Source of the DNA: Sphingobium sp.
GTDB lineage: Bacteria > Pseudomonadota > Alphaproteobacteria > Sphingomonadales > Sphingomonadaceae
Length of the DNA: 46,790 nucleotides
NCBI GenBank assembly: GCA_013911745.1
Contig: JACESO010000011.1
Coordinates: 1-46,790 of the forward strand
Reading direction: 5' to 3'
Position 1 is the first letter of the stretch. The number at the start of each line of letters is the position of its first letter. The translations under genes were made by a program, and so were the position numbers. The notes under the pieces are model-generated. The model was not told the DNA's origin. It did not search any database and saw only the letters and a list, made by a program, of their open reading frames with translations. Shown one piece after another: positions 36,093 through 45,792 of the stretch.

Positions 36093-36933
36093 CACGCCCT
36101 CGGCGCAACGGCCGGCGCTGCCGCCGCTGCGCGACGTCATAGCGCGCCACGGCCTCGCGGCCAGCAAGGCGCTGGGGCAGAATTTCCTGCTCGACGAACA
36201 GCTGCTCGACCGTATCGCCGCCATTCCCGGTCCGCTAAAAGATGCGCCCGCTTTCGAGGTCGGTCCCGGTCCCGGCGGCCTCACCCGCGCGATCCTGCGC
36301 GCCGGCGCGCGATTGGTCGCGGTGGAACGCGACGACCGCTGCCTGCCCGCGCTCGCAGAAGTGCAGGAGGCCTTTCCCGGACAGCTTCGCGTCATCGCGG
36401 GCGACGCGATGCAGGTCGATGCGCGCGCGGAAGCGGGCGAGGGCGCGCACATCATCGCCAACCTGCCCTACAATGTCGGCACGCCCCTGCTGGTCGGCTG
36501 GCTCTCCGCCGACTGGTCGCCGCTTCCCTGGTGGAGCAGCCTGACGCTTATGTTCCAGATGGAGGTTGCCGAACGCATCGTCGCGAAGCCCGGAACGGAC
36601 CATTATGGCCGCCTTGCCGTCCTCTCCCAGTGGCGCAGCGATGCGCGCGTTGCGATGAAGGTCCATCGCAGCGCCTTCACCCCGCCGCCCAAGGTCATGT
36701 CGGCGGTCGTCCACCTGACGCCCAAGCCCGCGCCCGAAGGCGTCGCCCTCAAGCATCTCGAACGCGTCACCGCCGCCGCCTTCGGCCAGCGCCGCAAGAT
36801 GCTGCGTCAGAGCCTCAAGGGTCTGCCCGGCGCATTGGACGCGCTGGCCCAACTCGGCGTCGATCCGCAGCGTCGCGCGGAAACGCTGAGCGTCGCGGAT
36901 TTCGTCAACGTCGCCCGCATCCTGAGCGCCTGA
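36085..36933 (+). CDS. rsmA: 16S rRNA adenine dimethyltransferase RsmA (KsgA)
   Basis: A 282-residue SAM-dependent enzyme that dimethylates A1518 and A1519 in helix 45 of 16S r[11 protein letters not shown] (30-37), SAM motif [15 protein letters not shown] (58-71) and the catalytic NLPYN (126-130) are present, together with the C-terminal domain. Loss of such enzymes gives kasugamycin resistance in other bacteria. It overlaps the end of pdxA by 8 bases and closes the lptD cluster. Confidence 0.97.
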   Translation: MADTPSAQRPALPPLRDVIARHGLAASKALGQNFLLDEQLLDRIAAIPGPLKDAPAFEVGPGPGGLTRAILRAGARLVAVERDDRCLPALAEVQEAFPGQLRVIAGDAMQVDARAEAGEGAHIIANLPYNVGTPLLVGWLSADWSPLPWWSSLTLMFQMEVAERIVAKPGTDHYGRLAVLSQWRSDARVAMKVHRSAFTPPPKVMSAVVHLTPKPAPEGVALKHLERVTAAAFGQRRKMLRQSLKGLPGALDALAQLGVDPQRRAETLSVADFVNVARILSA

Positions 36934-37085
36934 CGTGCGCCAACGTCACTAATGACTGCGATTGCGACCAACAATTCAGCAATTGCCAAAACCGTTTACC
37001 TGTCCACATCGCTGTCTCACTTTGCACCCATTGCGCGCTGCCCGCTCGACTTTCCGCCGAGCGACCCGCTACAGGATGGCAGCCC

Positions 37086-37634
37086 ATGTCCCGCCTGATC
37101 CTCTTCAACAAACCCTATGACATGCTGTCCCAGTTCACCGACCGGAACAGCCCGACCACGCGCGCCACCCTGTCGGATCGCATCGCCATTCCGCGCGTCT
37201 ATCCCGCCGGCCGGCTGGACCGCGACAGCGAAGGGCTGCTGCTGCTGACCGACGACGGCCGGCTCCAGGCGCGCATCGCGGACCCGAAGTTCAAGCTGCC
37301 CAAAACCTATCTGGTTCAGGTGGAGGGGGAAGTGAGCGACGACGCGCTCACCTCCCTGCGCAGCGGCGTCCTGCTGAAGGACGGGATGACCCGGCCGGCG
37401 CAGGCGGAGCGGATCGACCCGCCGGATATCTGGCCCCGCGACCCGCCGATCCGGGTGCGCCAGACCGTGCCCGACTGCTGGGTCCGCCTTACCATCCGCG
37501 AAGGCCGCAACCGGCAGGTGCGCCACATGACCGCCGCCGTCGGCCACCCCACGCTGCGGCTGGTGCGCTGGTCGATCGGAGACTGGACGCTCGAAGGCCT
37601 ATCGCCGGGCCAGTGGCGGGAAATCCAGGTCTGA
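37086..37634 (+). CDS. rluE: RluE/RsuA-family pseudouridine synthase
   Basis: A 182-residue single-domain enzyme of the RsuA/RluB/E/F family without the N-terminal S4 domain. The catalytic motif is [14 protein letters not shown] with Asp at about residue 41, and [21 protein letters not shown] is the conserved C-terminal signature. The lack of an S4 domain and the small size fit RluE, which makes pseudouridine 2457 in 23S rRNA. It starts at ATG 37086, after a 152-base spacer that holds nothing else recognisable. Confidence 0.88.
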   Translation: MSRLILFNKPYDMLSQFTDRNSPTTRATLSDRIAIPRVYPAGRLDRDSEGLLLLTDDGRLQARIADPKFKLPKTYLVQVEGEVSDDALTSLRSGVLLKDGMTRPAQAERIDPPDIWPRDPPIRVRQTVPDCWVRLTIREGRNRQVRHMTAAVGHPTLRLVRWSIGDWTLEGLSPGQWREIQV

Positions 37635-37649
37635 CTCCTAATAGAAGTC

Positions 37650-37676
37650 CGTTCGGGCTGAGCCTGTCGAAGCCCC
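37650..37676. repeat. Half-copy of a sphingomonad REP-type sequence
   Basis: The 27 bases contain GTTCGGGCTGAGCCTGTCGA, a core I recall as recurring, with its inverted partner, between sphingomonad genes. Only one arm is clear here, between rluE and the TPR gene. Confidence 0.45.
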
Positions 37677-37691
37677 TTCTCGAGCCTGCCC

Positions 37692-38210
37692 TTACGGCCG
37701 CTCAGTCTGCGCCTTGTTCGGAGCGGGCACGGCGGACTTGTCGGTCATCGCCACGGCCGGCGGCCCCTTCTGGATTGCGGCGGACAGCTTCGTCACCGGC
37801 ACGCAGTCGGCCTTGCATAGCTTCTGCGCCTGCGCCAGCACCTCCTTCGCCCGCGCAACCGCCCCCTTCTCCATCATCGCCTCGCCCTGCCCCGCCAGCG
37901 CCACGACATCGGTGGGATCGAGCAGCAGCGCTTCCTTGTAGAGGCGGATCGCCTTGCCCTGCAGCCCTTGCGCACGCGCGACTTCGGCCAGTTCGACATA
38001 GGCGGCGCGATTGCGCGGATCGACCGCCAGCGCACTTTCCAGCGCGTCGGTCGCGCCATTGAGGTTGCCGGCCCGACGCGCCGCCTCGCCCGCCTTCTGC
38101 CATTCGATCGACTGCGGATTGATCTGATTATCGGGCTTCTGGCTGAGGCCGACGCTGGACACGGTGGCCAGAACGGCGGCAAGGGCAATCGAGGCAGGGG
38201 TAAAACGCAT
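37692..38210 (-). CDS. Secreted TPR-repeat protein
   Basis: About 172 residues. The signal peptide [24 protein letters not shown] is followed by three tetratricopeptide-like units between about residues 30 and 130 (for example [21 protein letters not shown] and [20 protein letters not shown]). A Pro/Ala-rich tail ends it. Such proteins act as periplasmic scaffolds; the partner is unknown. ATG 38210 has GGAG six bases upstream, which selects it over an earlier ATG at 38276. Confidence 0.8.
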   Translation of the reverse strand: MRFTPASIALAAVLATVSSVGLSQKPDNQINPQSIEWQKAGEAARRAGNLNGATDALESALAVDPRNRAAYVELAEVARAQGLQGKAIRLYKEALLLDPTDVVALAGQGEAMMEKGAVARAKEVLAQAQKLCKADCVPVTKLSAAIQKGPPAVAMTDKSAVPAPNKAQTERP

Positions 38211-38282
38211 CACTAACTCCGGCCATGTTTCAGGCGTTGATTCCCGATCCTCGCGATTTTGCAGCCGCTTGTCCATGGCCGA

Positions 38283-39461
38283 TTATGACGGCTTCCGGCG
38301 CATCCGCGCGAAGAAGAAACCGTCCGTCCCGTCATGTCCGGGCGTCAGCAGCCATCCCGGCCCATGCGCCCGCCCGACCGGCATGTCCGCCGGTTCAGCC
38401 GTCCAACCCACGTTGCGGCTCATGAAAGCGTCCACCTGATCGCGCCCCTCCCGATCCGTCAGTGCGCAGGTTGCATAGACCAGCGCGCCGCCCGGCGCCA
38501 CCAGCGGCGCTGCGAAATCCAATATCCGCGCCTGCTCCGCCACCAGACGGTCGAGCCGCGCCGGGGTCAGCCGCCAGCGCGCCTCTGGATTGCGCCGCCA
38601 TGTCCCCGTGCCCGAACAGGGTGCGTCGACCAGCACCATGTCCGCGTGTCCGGTCAGCCGTTCCAGCCCCCGCGCCTCATGATTCTGGTCCAGCAGCAGC
38701 GTCTCGATGAAGGTCGCCCCCGCCCGCTGCGCCCGCGGTTCCAGCCGGGCGAGCCGCGACCGGATCGTGTCGGCGGCAATCAGCCTGCCGCCTCCCTGCA
38801 TCGCAGCGGCCAGCGCCAGTGTCTTGCCCCCCGCGCCGGCGCACAGGTCGATGGCCATCATGCCGGGCCGGGCCGCGCATGCCGCCACGATCAGCTGGCT
38901 GCCCGCGTCCTGCACCTCGACAAGCCCGTCCTTCCACGCCGTCGATTGCTCGACGGGAAAACCCTCGGGCAGGCGCAGCGCGTCGGACACGCCGTCAACT
39001 GCTTCTGCCTCCGGCAACAATGGCCGAACGGCTGCAACCTCCGCCTTCAATCGATTGACGCGCAGATCCACCGGCGCACGGCCCAGCAGCGCGTCTTGCT
39101 CGACCGGCTCCGCTATCAACGGCGCGATCCAGCCGGGCACCGCCCCTGCGGCAGCGCCTACCTCGCCCGGCTCGATCGGCAGCGGCGCATGGGCCGATCC
39201 GTCGAACAAGGCGGCGATTTCGGTGCGCTCGCCCGCCAGTCCGATCATCGCCGCGCGCCCTGTTTCCGGCCGCTCGCCCGCGCGGCGGATGGCGTCATAG
39301 ACATGGTTGCGCACCGCCCGCCGGTCGCGCGACCCGGCATAGCGCCGCTCCTTGAAATAGCGCGCGATCAGCGTGTCCGCCGCCGGCCCGCCATCGCGCG
39401 CCGAGGCAATGATCGCGTCCAGCAAATCAATCGCGGCCTGGATGCGGGCGGAAGGTGTCAA
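38283..39461 (-). CDS. rsmB: RsmB-like rRNA (cytosine-C5) methyltransferase
   Basis: A 392-residue RsmB/NOP2-family enzyme that methylates cytosine C5 in rRNA (C967 of 16S in E. coli). An N-terminal NusB-like helical region (about 1-70) precedes the Rossmann domain with SAM motif DLCAGAGGKT (205-214), PCSGTG with Cys282 and the catalytic YATC with Cys332. The apparent start is TTG 39461, with GGAG about nine bases upstream, part of a purine-rich tract; no ATG is near in frame. Confidence 0.88.
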   Translation of the reverse strand: MTPSARIQAAIDLLDAIIASARDGGPAADTLIARYFKERRYAGSRDRRAVRNHVYDAIRRAGERPETGRAAMIGLAGERTEIAALFDGSAHAPLPIEPGEVGAAAGAVPGWIAPLIAEPVEQDALLGRAPVDLRVNRLKAEVAAVRPLLPEAEAVDGVSDALRLPEGFPVEQSTAWKDGLVEVQDAGSQLIVAACAARPGMMAIDLCAGAGGKTLALAAAMQGGGRLIAADTIRSRLARLEPRAQRAGATFIETLLLDQNHEARGLERLTGHADMVLVDAPCSGTGTWRRNPEARWRLTPARLDRLVAEQARILDFAAPLVAPGGALVYATCALTDREGRDQVDAFMSRNVGWTAEPADMPVGRAHGPGWLLTPGHDGTDGFFFARMRRKPS

Positions 39462-39472
39462 TCAGTATCTCC

Positions 39473-39493
39473 CCCCTCCCTTTCAGGGAGGGG
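39473..39493. terminator. Hairpin between guaB and rsmB
   Basis: CCCCTCCC (39473-39480) pairs with GGGAGGGG (39486-39493) around a 5-base loop. It follows guaB (minus strand) and overlaps the purine-rich leader of rsmB, so it could attenuate read-through or modulate rsmB translation. No T-run follows it on the minus strand, so classic termination is doubtful. Confidence 0.5.
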
Positions 39494-39505
39494 AATAATA
39501 TTAGA

Positions 39506-41134
<1,629 letters not shown>

Positions 41135-41602
41135 TCAGGCGATCGCCGCGGACGTCTCGCACAGCGCCTTGAACTGCGCCATCATCTCTCCCCAGCCGGC
41201 CTCGAAGCCCATCTCCTGGTGCCGTGACTTGCCCTCCGCGTCCCAGTGCCGCGCGGTCGCTGTGAAGCGGGTGCCGTCCTCCTGCGCCGCAAAGTCCCAG
41301 ATCGCGGTCAGAAAAGGCGTCTGCGGTATCCAGCCCGCGCGGAAGGCGTCGGTCGTCACCACCCGGCGGCCCGGCAGCACCTCCAGGAACACGCCCTCCA
41401 TCGGGCCGGTCTCCTCGCCGTCGGGGCCGAACATCTGCACCGCGCTGCGGCCGCCCGGTCGCATATCCTCCTCGATCACCTCGGCCCGCCAGGGTTTGGG
41501 GCAGAACCATTGATCTTTTAGGTCCGTCCACACCTTCCAGCAGATTTCGGGCGGCGCGGCGATGAGGCAGCTTACCGACAGTTCATGGATTTCGTCGCTC
41601 AT
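41135..41602 (-). CDS. SRPBCC / AHSA1-like domain protein
   Basis: 155 residues forming a START-like hydrophobic-ligand fold. The N-terminus SCLIAAPPEICWKVWTDLKDQWFCP and the C-terminal MGFEAGWGEMMAQFKALCE match the bacterial branch of the AHA1/SRPBCC group, small ligand-binding or stress-related proteins of mostly unknown substrate. It starts with ATG overlapping the upstream VOC stop (ATGA) and is the last gene of a five-gene operon. Confidence 0.82.
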   Translation of the reverse strand: MSDEIHELSVSCLIAAPPEICWKVWTDLKDQWFCPKPWRAEVIEEDMRPGGRSAVQMFGPDGEETGPMEGVFLEVLPGRRVVTTDAFRAGWIPQTPFLTAIWDFAAQEDGTRFTATARHWDAEGKSRHQEMGFEAGWGEMMAQFKALCETSAAIA

Positions 41603-42093
41603 ACGCTCTCTCCCTCGAACGCCGCCTGCATGGCGGCGCTATCCAGCTTCTGCATCGTCATCATGACTTTCATCATCCGCGCGATGCCCGCCCGGTCGCC
41701 GGTCCGGTAATTGGCCAGAATCCCGCGCGTCACCAGCTGCCAGGACAGGCCATATCTGTCCTTCACCCATCCGCACGGCCCCGGCGACCCGCCATCGGCG
41801 GTCAGCGCGTCGAAATAGCGGTCCAGTTCGGCCTGATCCTCGCAGGCGACGGACAGCGACACCGCTTCGTTGAAGCTGAAGTCGGGCCCGCCGTTCAGCG
41901 CCTGATAGCTCTGGCTGCCCAGCGTGAATTCGACCAGCAGCACCCTATCCTCCGGCACGGGCGCAGGCGTCGGATTATCTTGCGGATAGTAACTGACATG
42001 GTCCACCGACCCGCCGAACACCGACACGTAAAAGCGCGCCGCTTCCTCCGCCTGTCCGTCGAACCAGAGGCAGGGCACGATCCTGTCGGTCAT
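41599..42093 (-). CDS. VOC-family protein (PhnB/3-demethylubiquinone methyltransferase-like)
   Basis: 164 residues of one glyoxalase-like betaalphabetabetabeta unit: IVPCLWFDGQAEEAARFYVSVFGG, then LNGGPDFSFNEAVSLSVACE, and CGWVKDRYGLSWQLV at the end. This is the PhnB-type branch, whose members are often named after 3-demethylubiquinone methyltransferase without evidence of that activity. ATG 42093 overlaps the stop of the upstream gene (ATGA). Confidence 0.85.
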   Translation of the reverse strand: MTDRIVPCLWFDGQAEEAARFYVSVFGGSVDHVSYYPQDNPTPAPVPEDRVLLVEFTLGSQSYQALNGGPDFSFNEAVSLSVACEDQAELDRYFDALTADGGSPGPCGWVKDRYGLSWQLVTRGILANYRTGDRAGIARMMKVMMTMQKLDSAAMQAAFEGESV

Positions 42094-42890
42094 GCCGCGC
42101 TCCTTCCACCGACCAGCGCGAACATCGCACCCTGCGGATCGGTCGCCTGGATGATCCATCCGCCGCCCGGCACCTCCATCGGTCCGTTCAGCACCTGGCC
42201 GCCGCCCGCCTGCACCTTGGCGACTGCTTCGTCGATGTCGCGCACCACGAAGTAGAACAGCCAAACAGGCACCGGCACTTCCCTGGGCCGGGGCATGATG
42301 CCGCCGGTCATGCTCTGGAAATCGGTGCCGCCGGTCTGGGACACGAGCTGGTAGGAACCCATTTCTCCCATGTCCATCGCGTCGCCGGTCGTCCAGCCAA
42401 GCTGTCCGGTATAGAAAGCCAGGTCGCGGTCGAAATCGCCGCTATAGAGTTCATGCCAGCCGACATGCCCCTGCGCCATTGGCGGAGCCGGCTCCATCCC
42501 GTCCGGGCTGCTGCCCTTCAGCAGCATGAAGACCGCGCCGCCCGGATCGCTCATCACGGCAAAGCGCCCCACGCCCGGAATATCCTCGGGATCGCGCATC
42601 ACCTTGCCGCCCGCCGCGCTCAGCCGCGCCGCGTCGGCGTCCACGTCCGCCGATCCGACATAGCCGCCCCACCAGGGGGACATGCCGCAATCCTTCGCCT
42701 CCGCCGGGATCGCCATCACTCCGCCCATCGCGCCCGCGCTGCCGGACACGACATGATAGGGGTCGTCCATCCCCTCCCCGCCGAAGGGCTGCGACGTCCA
42801 GCCAAGCACATCGCCATAGAAAGCGAGCGCCGCCTGCGGATCGCTGGTCATCAGTTCGTACCAGAAGAATTTGCCTGTCATATCGGCCAT
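42090..42890 (-). CDS. Two-domain VOC (glyoxalase/bleomycin-resistance) protein
   Basis: 266 residues made of two VOC modules in tandem, about 6-126 (FFWYELMTSDPQAALAFYGDVLGW) and about 140-262 (GWHELYSGDFDRDLAFYTGQLGW), each ending in an F-x-x-x-x-DPxG-A-x-F segment. Such proteins bind or convert small hydrophobic or toxic metabolites through metal ions. The specific ligand is unknown. It is the third gene of the operon, 18 bases after the DUF1428 gene, and overlaps the next by four bases. Confidence 0.87.
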   Translation of the reverse strand: MADMTGKFFWYELMTSDPQAALAFYGDVLGWTSQPFGGEGMDDPYHVVSGSAGAMGGVMAIPAEAKDCGMSPWWGGYVGSADVDADAARLSAAGGKVMRDPEDIPGVGRFAVMSDPGGAVFMLLKGSSPDGMEPAPPMAQGHVGWHELYSGDFDRDLAFYTGQLGWTTGDAMDMGEMGSYQLVSQTGGTDFQSMTGGIMPRPREVPVPVWLFYFVVRDIDEAVAKVQAGGGQVLNGPMEVPGGGWIIQATDPQGAMFALVGGRSAA

Positions 42891-42908
42891 CGCTGCTCTC
42901 CCTTCCTG

Positions 42909-43271
42909 TCAGGCGCTGGCGTCGACCAGCACCTCGAAACCGCCATAGATCAGCCGCGCGCCCACGAAGGGCATGTCCTCGCCCTCCTTGGGCTGCATCC
43001 GGGGATCGGCCATCACCTTCGCCGAACCGGCGTCGCGCGTCTCCTTGTCGGGCCATTCGATCCAGGAAAAGACGACCTCCTCACCCTCTTCCGCGATCAC
43101 CGCGGTGCGGAAGTCGTTGACCTTGCCCGGCTTGAGGTCGTTGGCCCAGCATTCGACCACGCGGGTCGCGCCATGCTCGATGAAGATCGGCGCGGCATAG
43201 GCCGCCAGTTCCCTGTACCGATCCTTGTTGCCCGCAGGCACCGGGATCACGAATCCGTCCATATAGGCCAT
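42909..43271 (-). CDS. DUF1428 family protein (YbaA-like)
   Basis: 120 residues. MAYMDGFVIPVPAGNKDRYRELA and VVFSWIEWPDKETRDA are characteristic of DUF1428, a dimeric alpha-beta ferredoxin-like fold without assigned enzyme activity. ATG 43271 fits family N-termini; the frame extends upstream without homology. It is 16 bases after the first VOC gene and belongs to the same operon. Confidence 0.88.
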   Translation of the reverse strand: MAYMDGFVIPVPAGNKDRYRELAAYAAPIFIEHGATRVVECWANDLKPGKVNDFRTAVIAEEGEEVVFSWIEWPDKETRDAGSAKVMADPRMQPKEGEDMPFVGARLIYGGFEVLVDASA

Positions 43272-43287
43272 TGCGCCTCTCCTCTTG

Positions 43288-43731
43288 TCAGGCGGCGGCC
43301 GTCGCGGCCCGGTTCGCCTCGGTCGCCGCCGCCACGTCCATCCAGCAGAAATCCCACATATGCCCGTCCGGATCGGCAAAGCCGCGTCCGTACATATAGC
43401 CATGATCCTGCACCGGATTGGGCTCCGTGCCGCCCGCCGCCAGCGCGCGCGCCATCACCGCATCCACCGCCTCGCGACTGTCCTCCGTCAGGCACAGGCC
43501 CAGCTGCACGACCTCTCGCGCATCGGCGATCGGCCGCTCGGTAAAGGTCGCAAAGCGCTCGCGCGTCAGCAGCATCGCGTGGATCGTGTCGGAAAAGCTG
43601 ACCATCTGCGCGCTGTCGTCCGCGAAATCATCGTTCCGCACCGCGCCCACCGCTTCATAGAAGGCGATGGAGGCCGGCAGGTCGCGCACCGGCACATTGA
43701 CGAACATCATCTTTGGCGTCTGGTTCGACAT
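43288..43731 (-). CDS. VOC-family glyoxalase-like protein
   Basis: 147 residues of one VOC module: KMMFVNVPVRDLPASIAFYEAVGA at the start and GFADPDGHMWDFCWMD at the end, which carries the usual metal-binding or structural positions. It resembles the group often annotated as lactoylglutathione lyase-like. It is the promoter-proximal gene of the minus-strand operon, divergent from the HxlR-SCP2 regulator at 43851. Confidence 0.87.
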   Translation of the reverse strand: MSNQTPKMMFVNVPVRDLPASIAFYEAVGAVRNDDFADDSAQMVSFSDTIHAMLLTRERFATFTERPIADAREVVQLGLCLTEDSREAVDAVMARALAAGGTEPNPVQDHGYMYGRGFADPDGHMWDFCWMDVAAATEANRAATAAA

Positions 43732-43826
43732 TCGATCTCTCCCTTCGAATGGCTGCTGTGGTCGCGCGTCCCTTGCCCGACTCACCGCTTGAACTTTGTG
43801 GGCCTTCAGATTATTTAAAGCAACAG

Positions 43827-43849
43827 TTAAGTTAGAAAAGATAACTAAT
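43827..43849. promoter_or_regulatory. Candidate HxlR operator between VOC operon and its regulator
   Basis: TTAAGTTA (43827-43834) and TAACTAAT (43842-43849) form an imperfect inverted repeat (six of eight positions) with a 7-base spacer, ending one base before the GTG start of the regulator. HxlR proteins bind such AT-rich dyads in their own divergent promoters, so autoregulation and control of the VOC operon are inferred. Confidence 0.5.
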
Positions 43850-43850
43850 A

Positions 43851-44531
43851 GTGACCCAGACCCGCAAACGCGCCTATCAGGACGGCTGCGCCGTCGCTCA
43901 CGCGCTCGACATCATCGGCGACCGCTGGGCCATGCCCATCATGCGCGAATTGATGCTGGGGCCAAAGCGCTTCACCGACCTGCGCGCCGGCCTGCCCGGA
44001 ATCAGCGCCAATGTACTGACGCAGCGGCTGGAGGAGTTGGAGGCGGCGAGCGTCCTGGTCCGCCGCCGCCTGCCGCCCCCCGCCGCCAGCCGCATCTACG
44101 AGTTGACGCCCTGGGGCCGTGAGTCGGAAATCCTGTTTCAGGTGCTGGGTCGCTGGGCCTGCCGGTCCCCGACGATGGAGCCGGGCAAGCCGATGAGCCA
44201 GGCGTCGGTCGTGCTGTCGATGCGCACCATGATCGCGCGCGACCGCATCGGGGATATGGACGCGACCATCGGCTTCCGCTTCGGCGAGGAGGAATTTCGC
44301 GCCACGGTCCGAGATGGCGACTTCCACATGGATCGCGGGGAAGCGGCCGGCACGGACCTGCTTTTCGCCGGCGACCAGAACGCGCTGGCGGCCTTGCTCT
44401 ACGGCGGCGCGTCGCTCGACGATCTCAAGGGCGTACTGACGGTCGAAGGGGACAGGGACTTGGCCGAACGCTTCGCCCGGCTCTTCCCCCTGCCCCCGAA
44501 GGCGCCGTCGACGGTCAGTGCTGCTGATTGA
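43851..44531 (+). CDS. HxlR-type regulator with C-terminal SCP2-like domain
   Basis: 226 residues beginning with GTG. The N-terminal winged helix (about 8-105) has the HxlR features DGCAVAHALDIIGDRWAMPIM, with the conserved cysteine (Cys13) that acts as sensor in related regulators, and GISANVLTQRLEELEAASVL as recognition helix. The C-terminal part (about 135-215) resembles the sterol-carrier SCP2 fold and could bind a hydrophobic effector. Divergent transcription suggests it controls the VOC operon. Its end overlaps the SDR gene by 17 bases (convergent). Confidence 0.85.
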   Translation: MTQTRKRAYQDGCAVAHALDIIGDRWAMPIMRELMLGPKRFTDLRAGLPGISANVLTQRLEELEAASVLVRRRLPPPAASRIYELTPWGRESEILFQVLGRWACRSPTMEPGKPMSQASVVLSMRTMIARDRIGDMDATIGFRFGEEEFRATVRDGDFHMDRGEAAGTDLLFAGDQNALAALLYGGASLDDLKGVLTVEGDRDLAERFARLFPLPPKAPSTVSAAD

Positions 44532-45252
44532 GCGCCGCGAAGACCTGATTGAAATCGCCGCGCTTGGTGGCCTCGCTCAGGAACTTGACCCGCTCGACAT
44601 GGATTTCCGCCGGCGTTGGCTGCTGCCGCAGCAGCGCCATCGTCTCGGCGATATAATCGTCCAGCTTCATCATGTCGGGATTTTCAGCATGGCCTGGCAT
44701 CAGGTCGGTCTGCACGCCCGGCGGCACGATCTCGATCACATCGACCCGGCCCTTGAGCTGCGCGCGCATCGACAGCGACCAGCTGTGGATCGCCGCCTTG
44801 GTCGCGCTGTAAGTCGGCGTCGCCGCGAGCGGGACGAAGGCCAGCCCGGACGATACCGTCAGGATCGTCGCATTCGCCTGCGCCTCCAGTTGCGGCAGCA
44901 GGGCATGGGCCAGGCGGATCGGCCCCAGCAGGTTCGTCGCGACGGTCGCCTCCGCGACGTCCAAGTCGATGCCCTGCTCGGCCACCATGATCCCCGCGTT
45001 CAGCAGCACGGCGTTGAGCGCCGGAAACTGCTCGACGATCCTGTCCGCGAACGCCGTGATGTCGCCCGCGTCCGTCATGTCCAGCGTCATCGTCGCCATG
45101 CCGGGATGGTCGGCCGCCATGGCATCCAGCGCGGCCTGCCGCCGCCCTGCGATGATGACCTGATTGCCGGCCGCATGGAATTCATGCGCCAGCGCAGCGC
45201 CGATGCCAGATCCGCCGCCGGTGACTAGGATGGTGTTGCCTGAATTCTGCAT
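44515..45252 (-). CDS. Short-chain dehydrogenase/reductase (SDR)
   Basis: 245 residues of the classical SDR fold. The cofactor motif is TGGGSGIG (about 11-18), followed by LLNAGIM (the NNAG equivalent), the catalytic Ser in TVSSG, and YSATK with Tyr and Lys. A helix-rich C-terminus ends it. It resembles DltE-like or putative oxidoreductases; the substrate is unknown. It is divergent from a second HxlR regulator, so it is probably induced by a specific compound. Confidence 0.9.
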   Translation of the reverse strand: MQNSGNTILVTGGGSGIGAALAHEFHAAGNQVIIAGRRQAALDAMAADHPGMATMTLDMTDAGDITAFADRIVEQFPALNAVLLNAGIMVAEQGIDLDVAEATVATNLLGPIRLAHALLPQLEAQANATILTVSSGLAFVPLAATPTYSATKAAIHSWSLSMRAQLKGRVDVIEIVPPGVQTDLMPGHAENPDMMKLDDYIAETMALLRQQPTPAEIHVERVKFLSEATKRGDFNQVFAALNQQH

Positions 45253-45314
45253 GGGAAAGCTCCTTTCTTCTGGCTTCCCCGCCTATCTAGCGTTACGCTC
45301 TCTTTTCGGAAGAA

Positions 45315-45349
45315 GGCACCGCAAAGTGCCATAGGCACTGGAAAGTGAC
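45315..45349. promoter_or_regulatory. Tandem palindromic operators for the second HxlR regulator
   Basis: Two units of GGCAC-N6-GTGnC occur 19 bases apart: 45315-45330 (GGCACCGCAAAGTGCC) and 45334-45349, the second with one mismatch. The central part AGTGCC-ATA-GGCACT (45325-45339) is itself a perfect palindrome. The units lie just before the regulator start and in the divergent promoter with the SDR gene, as expected for HxlR sites. Confidence 0.6.
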
Positions 45350-45351
45350 CA

Positions 45352-45783
45352 ATGCAGAAATCCGTCAAAAATCTTTTCAGTGCCGGCAAAATAAATCAGG
45401 CGAACGCCTATCTGGATCATCCCGGAGACGCCAGTGATCCGCGGATCGAGCGACTCGTTAACGACCTGATCGGCCGGGTCGCGGACAAATGGACGCTGCT
45501 GGTGCTGGAGGAGCTGGAGGAGCGCGGCACGCTGCGCTTCACCGAAATCGGCCGGGCGGTGGACGGCATCAGCCAGAAGATGCTGACGCAGACGTTGCGC
45601 CAGATGGAGCGGGACGGGCTGCTGACCCGCACGGTCCATCCGGTCGTGCCGCCGCGCGTCGATTATGCGCTGACCCCGCTCGGCAACAGCCTCAGCGCCG
45701 CGTTTTGCGGGGTGTGGATGTGGGCCGAACGCCACCTGGAGCAGGTGGAAGCCGCGCGCACCGCCTTCGACGCGCGCGACTGA
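45352..45783 (+). CDS. HxlR-family transcriptional regulator
   Basis: 143 residues, one winged-helix domain: LIGRVADKWTLLVLEEL, RFTEIGRAVDGISQKMLTQTLRQMERDGLL as recognition and dimer helices, and VDYALTPLGNSL in the wing. Unlike the regulator at 43851 it has no cysteine in the usual sensor position and no C-terminal extra domain. It probably controls the divergent SDR gene through the palindromes just upstream. Its start is ATG 45352. Confidence 0.92.
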   Translation: MQKSVKNLFSAGKINQANAYLDHPGDASDPRIERLVNDLIGRVADKWTLLVLEELEERGTLRFTEIGRAVDGISQKMLTQTLRQMERDGLLTRTVHPVVPPRVDYALTPLGNSLSAAFCGVWMWAERHLEQVEAARTAFDARD

Positions 45784-45792
45784 TCCGCCCGC

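Noticed and set aside
39473-39493. Riboswitch or attenuator upstream of rsmB
   Set aside because: Only a simple 8-bp hairpin is visible; nothing resembles a known riboswitch core.
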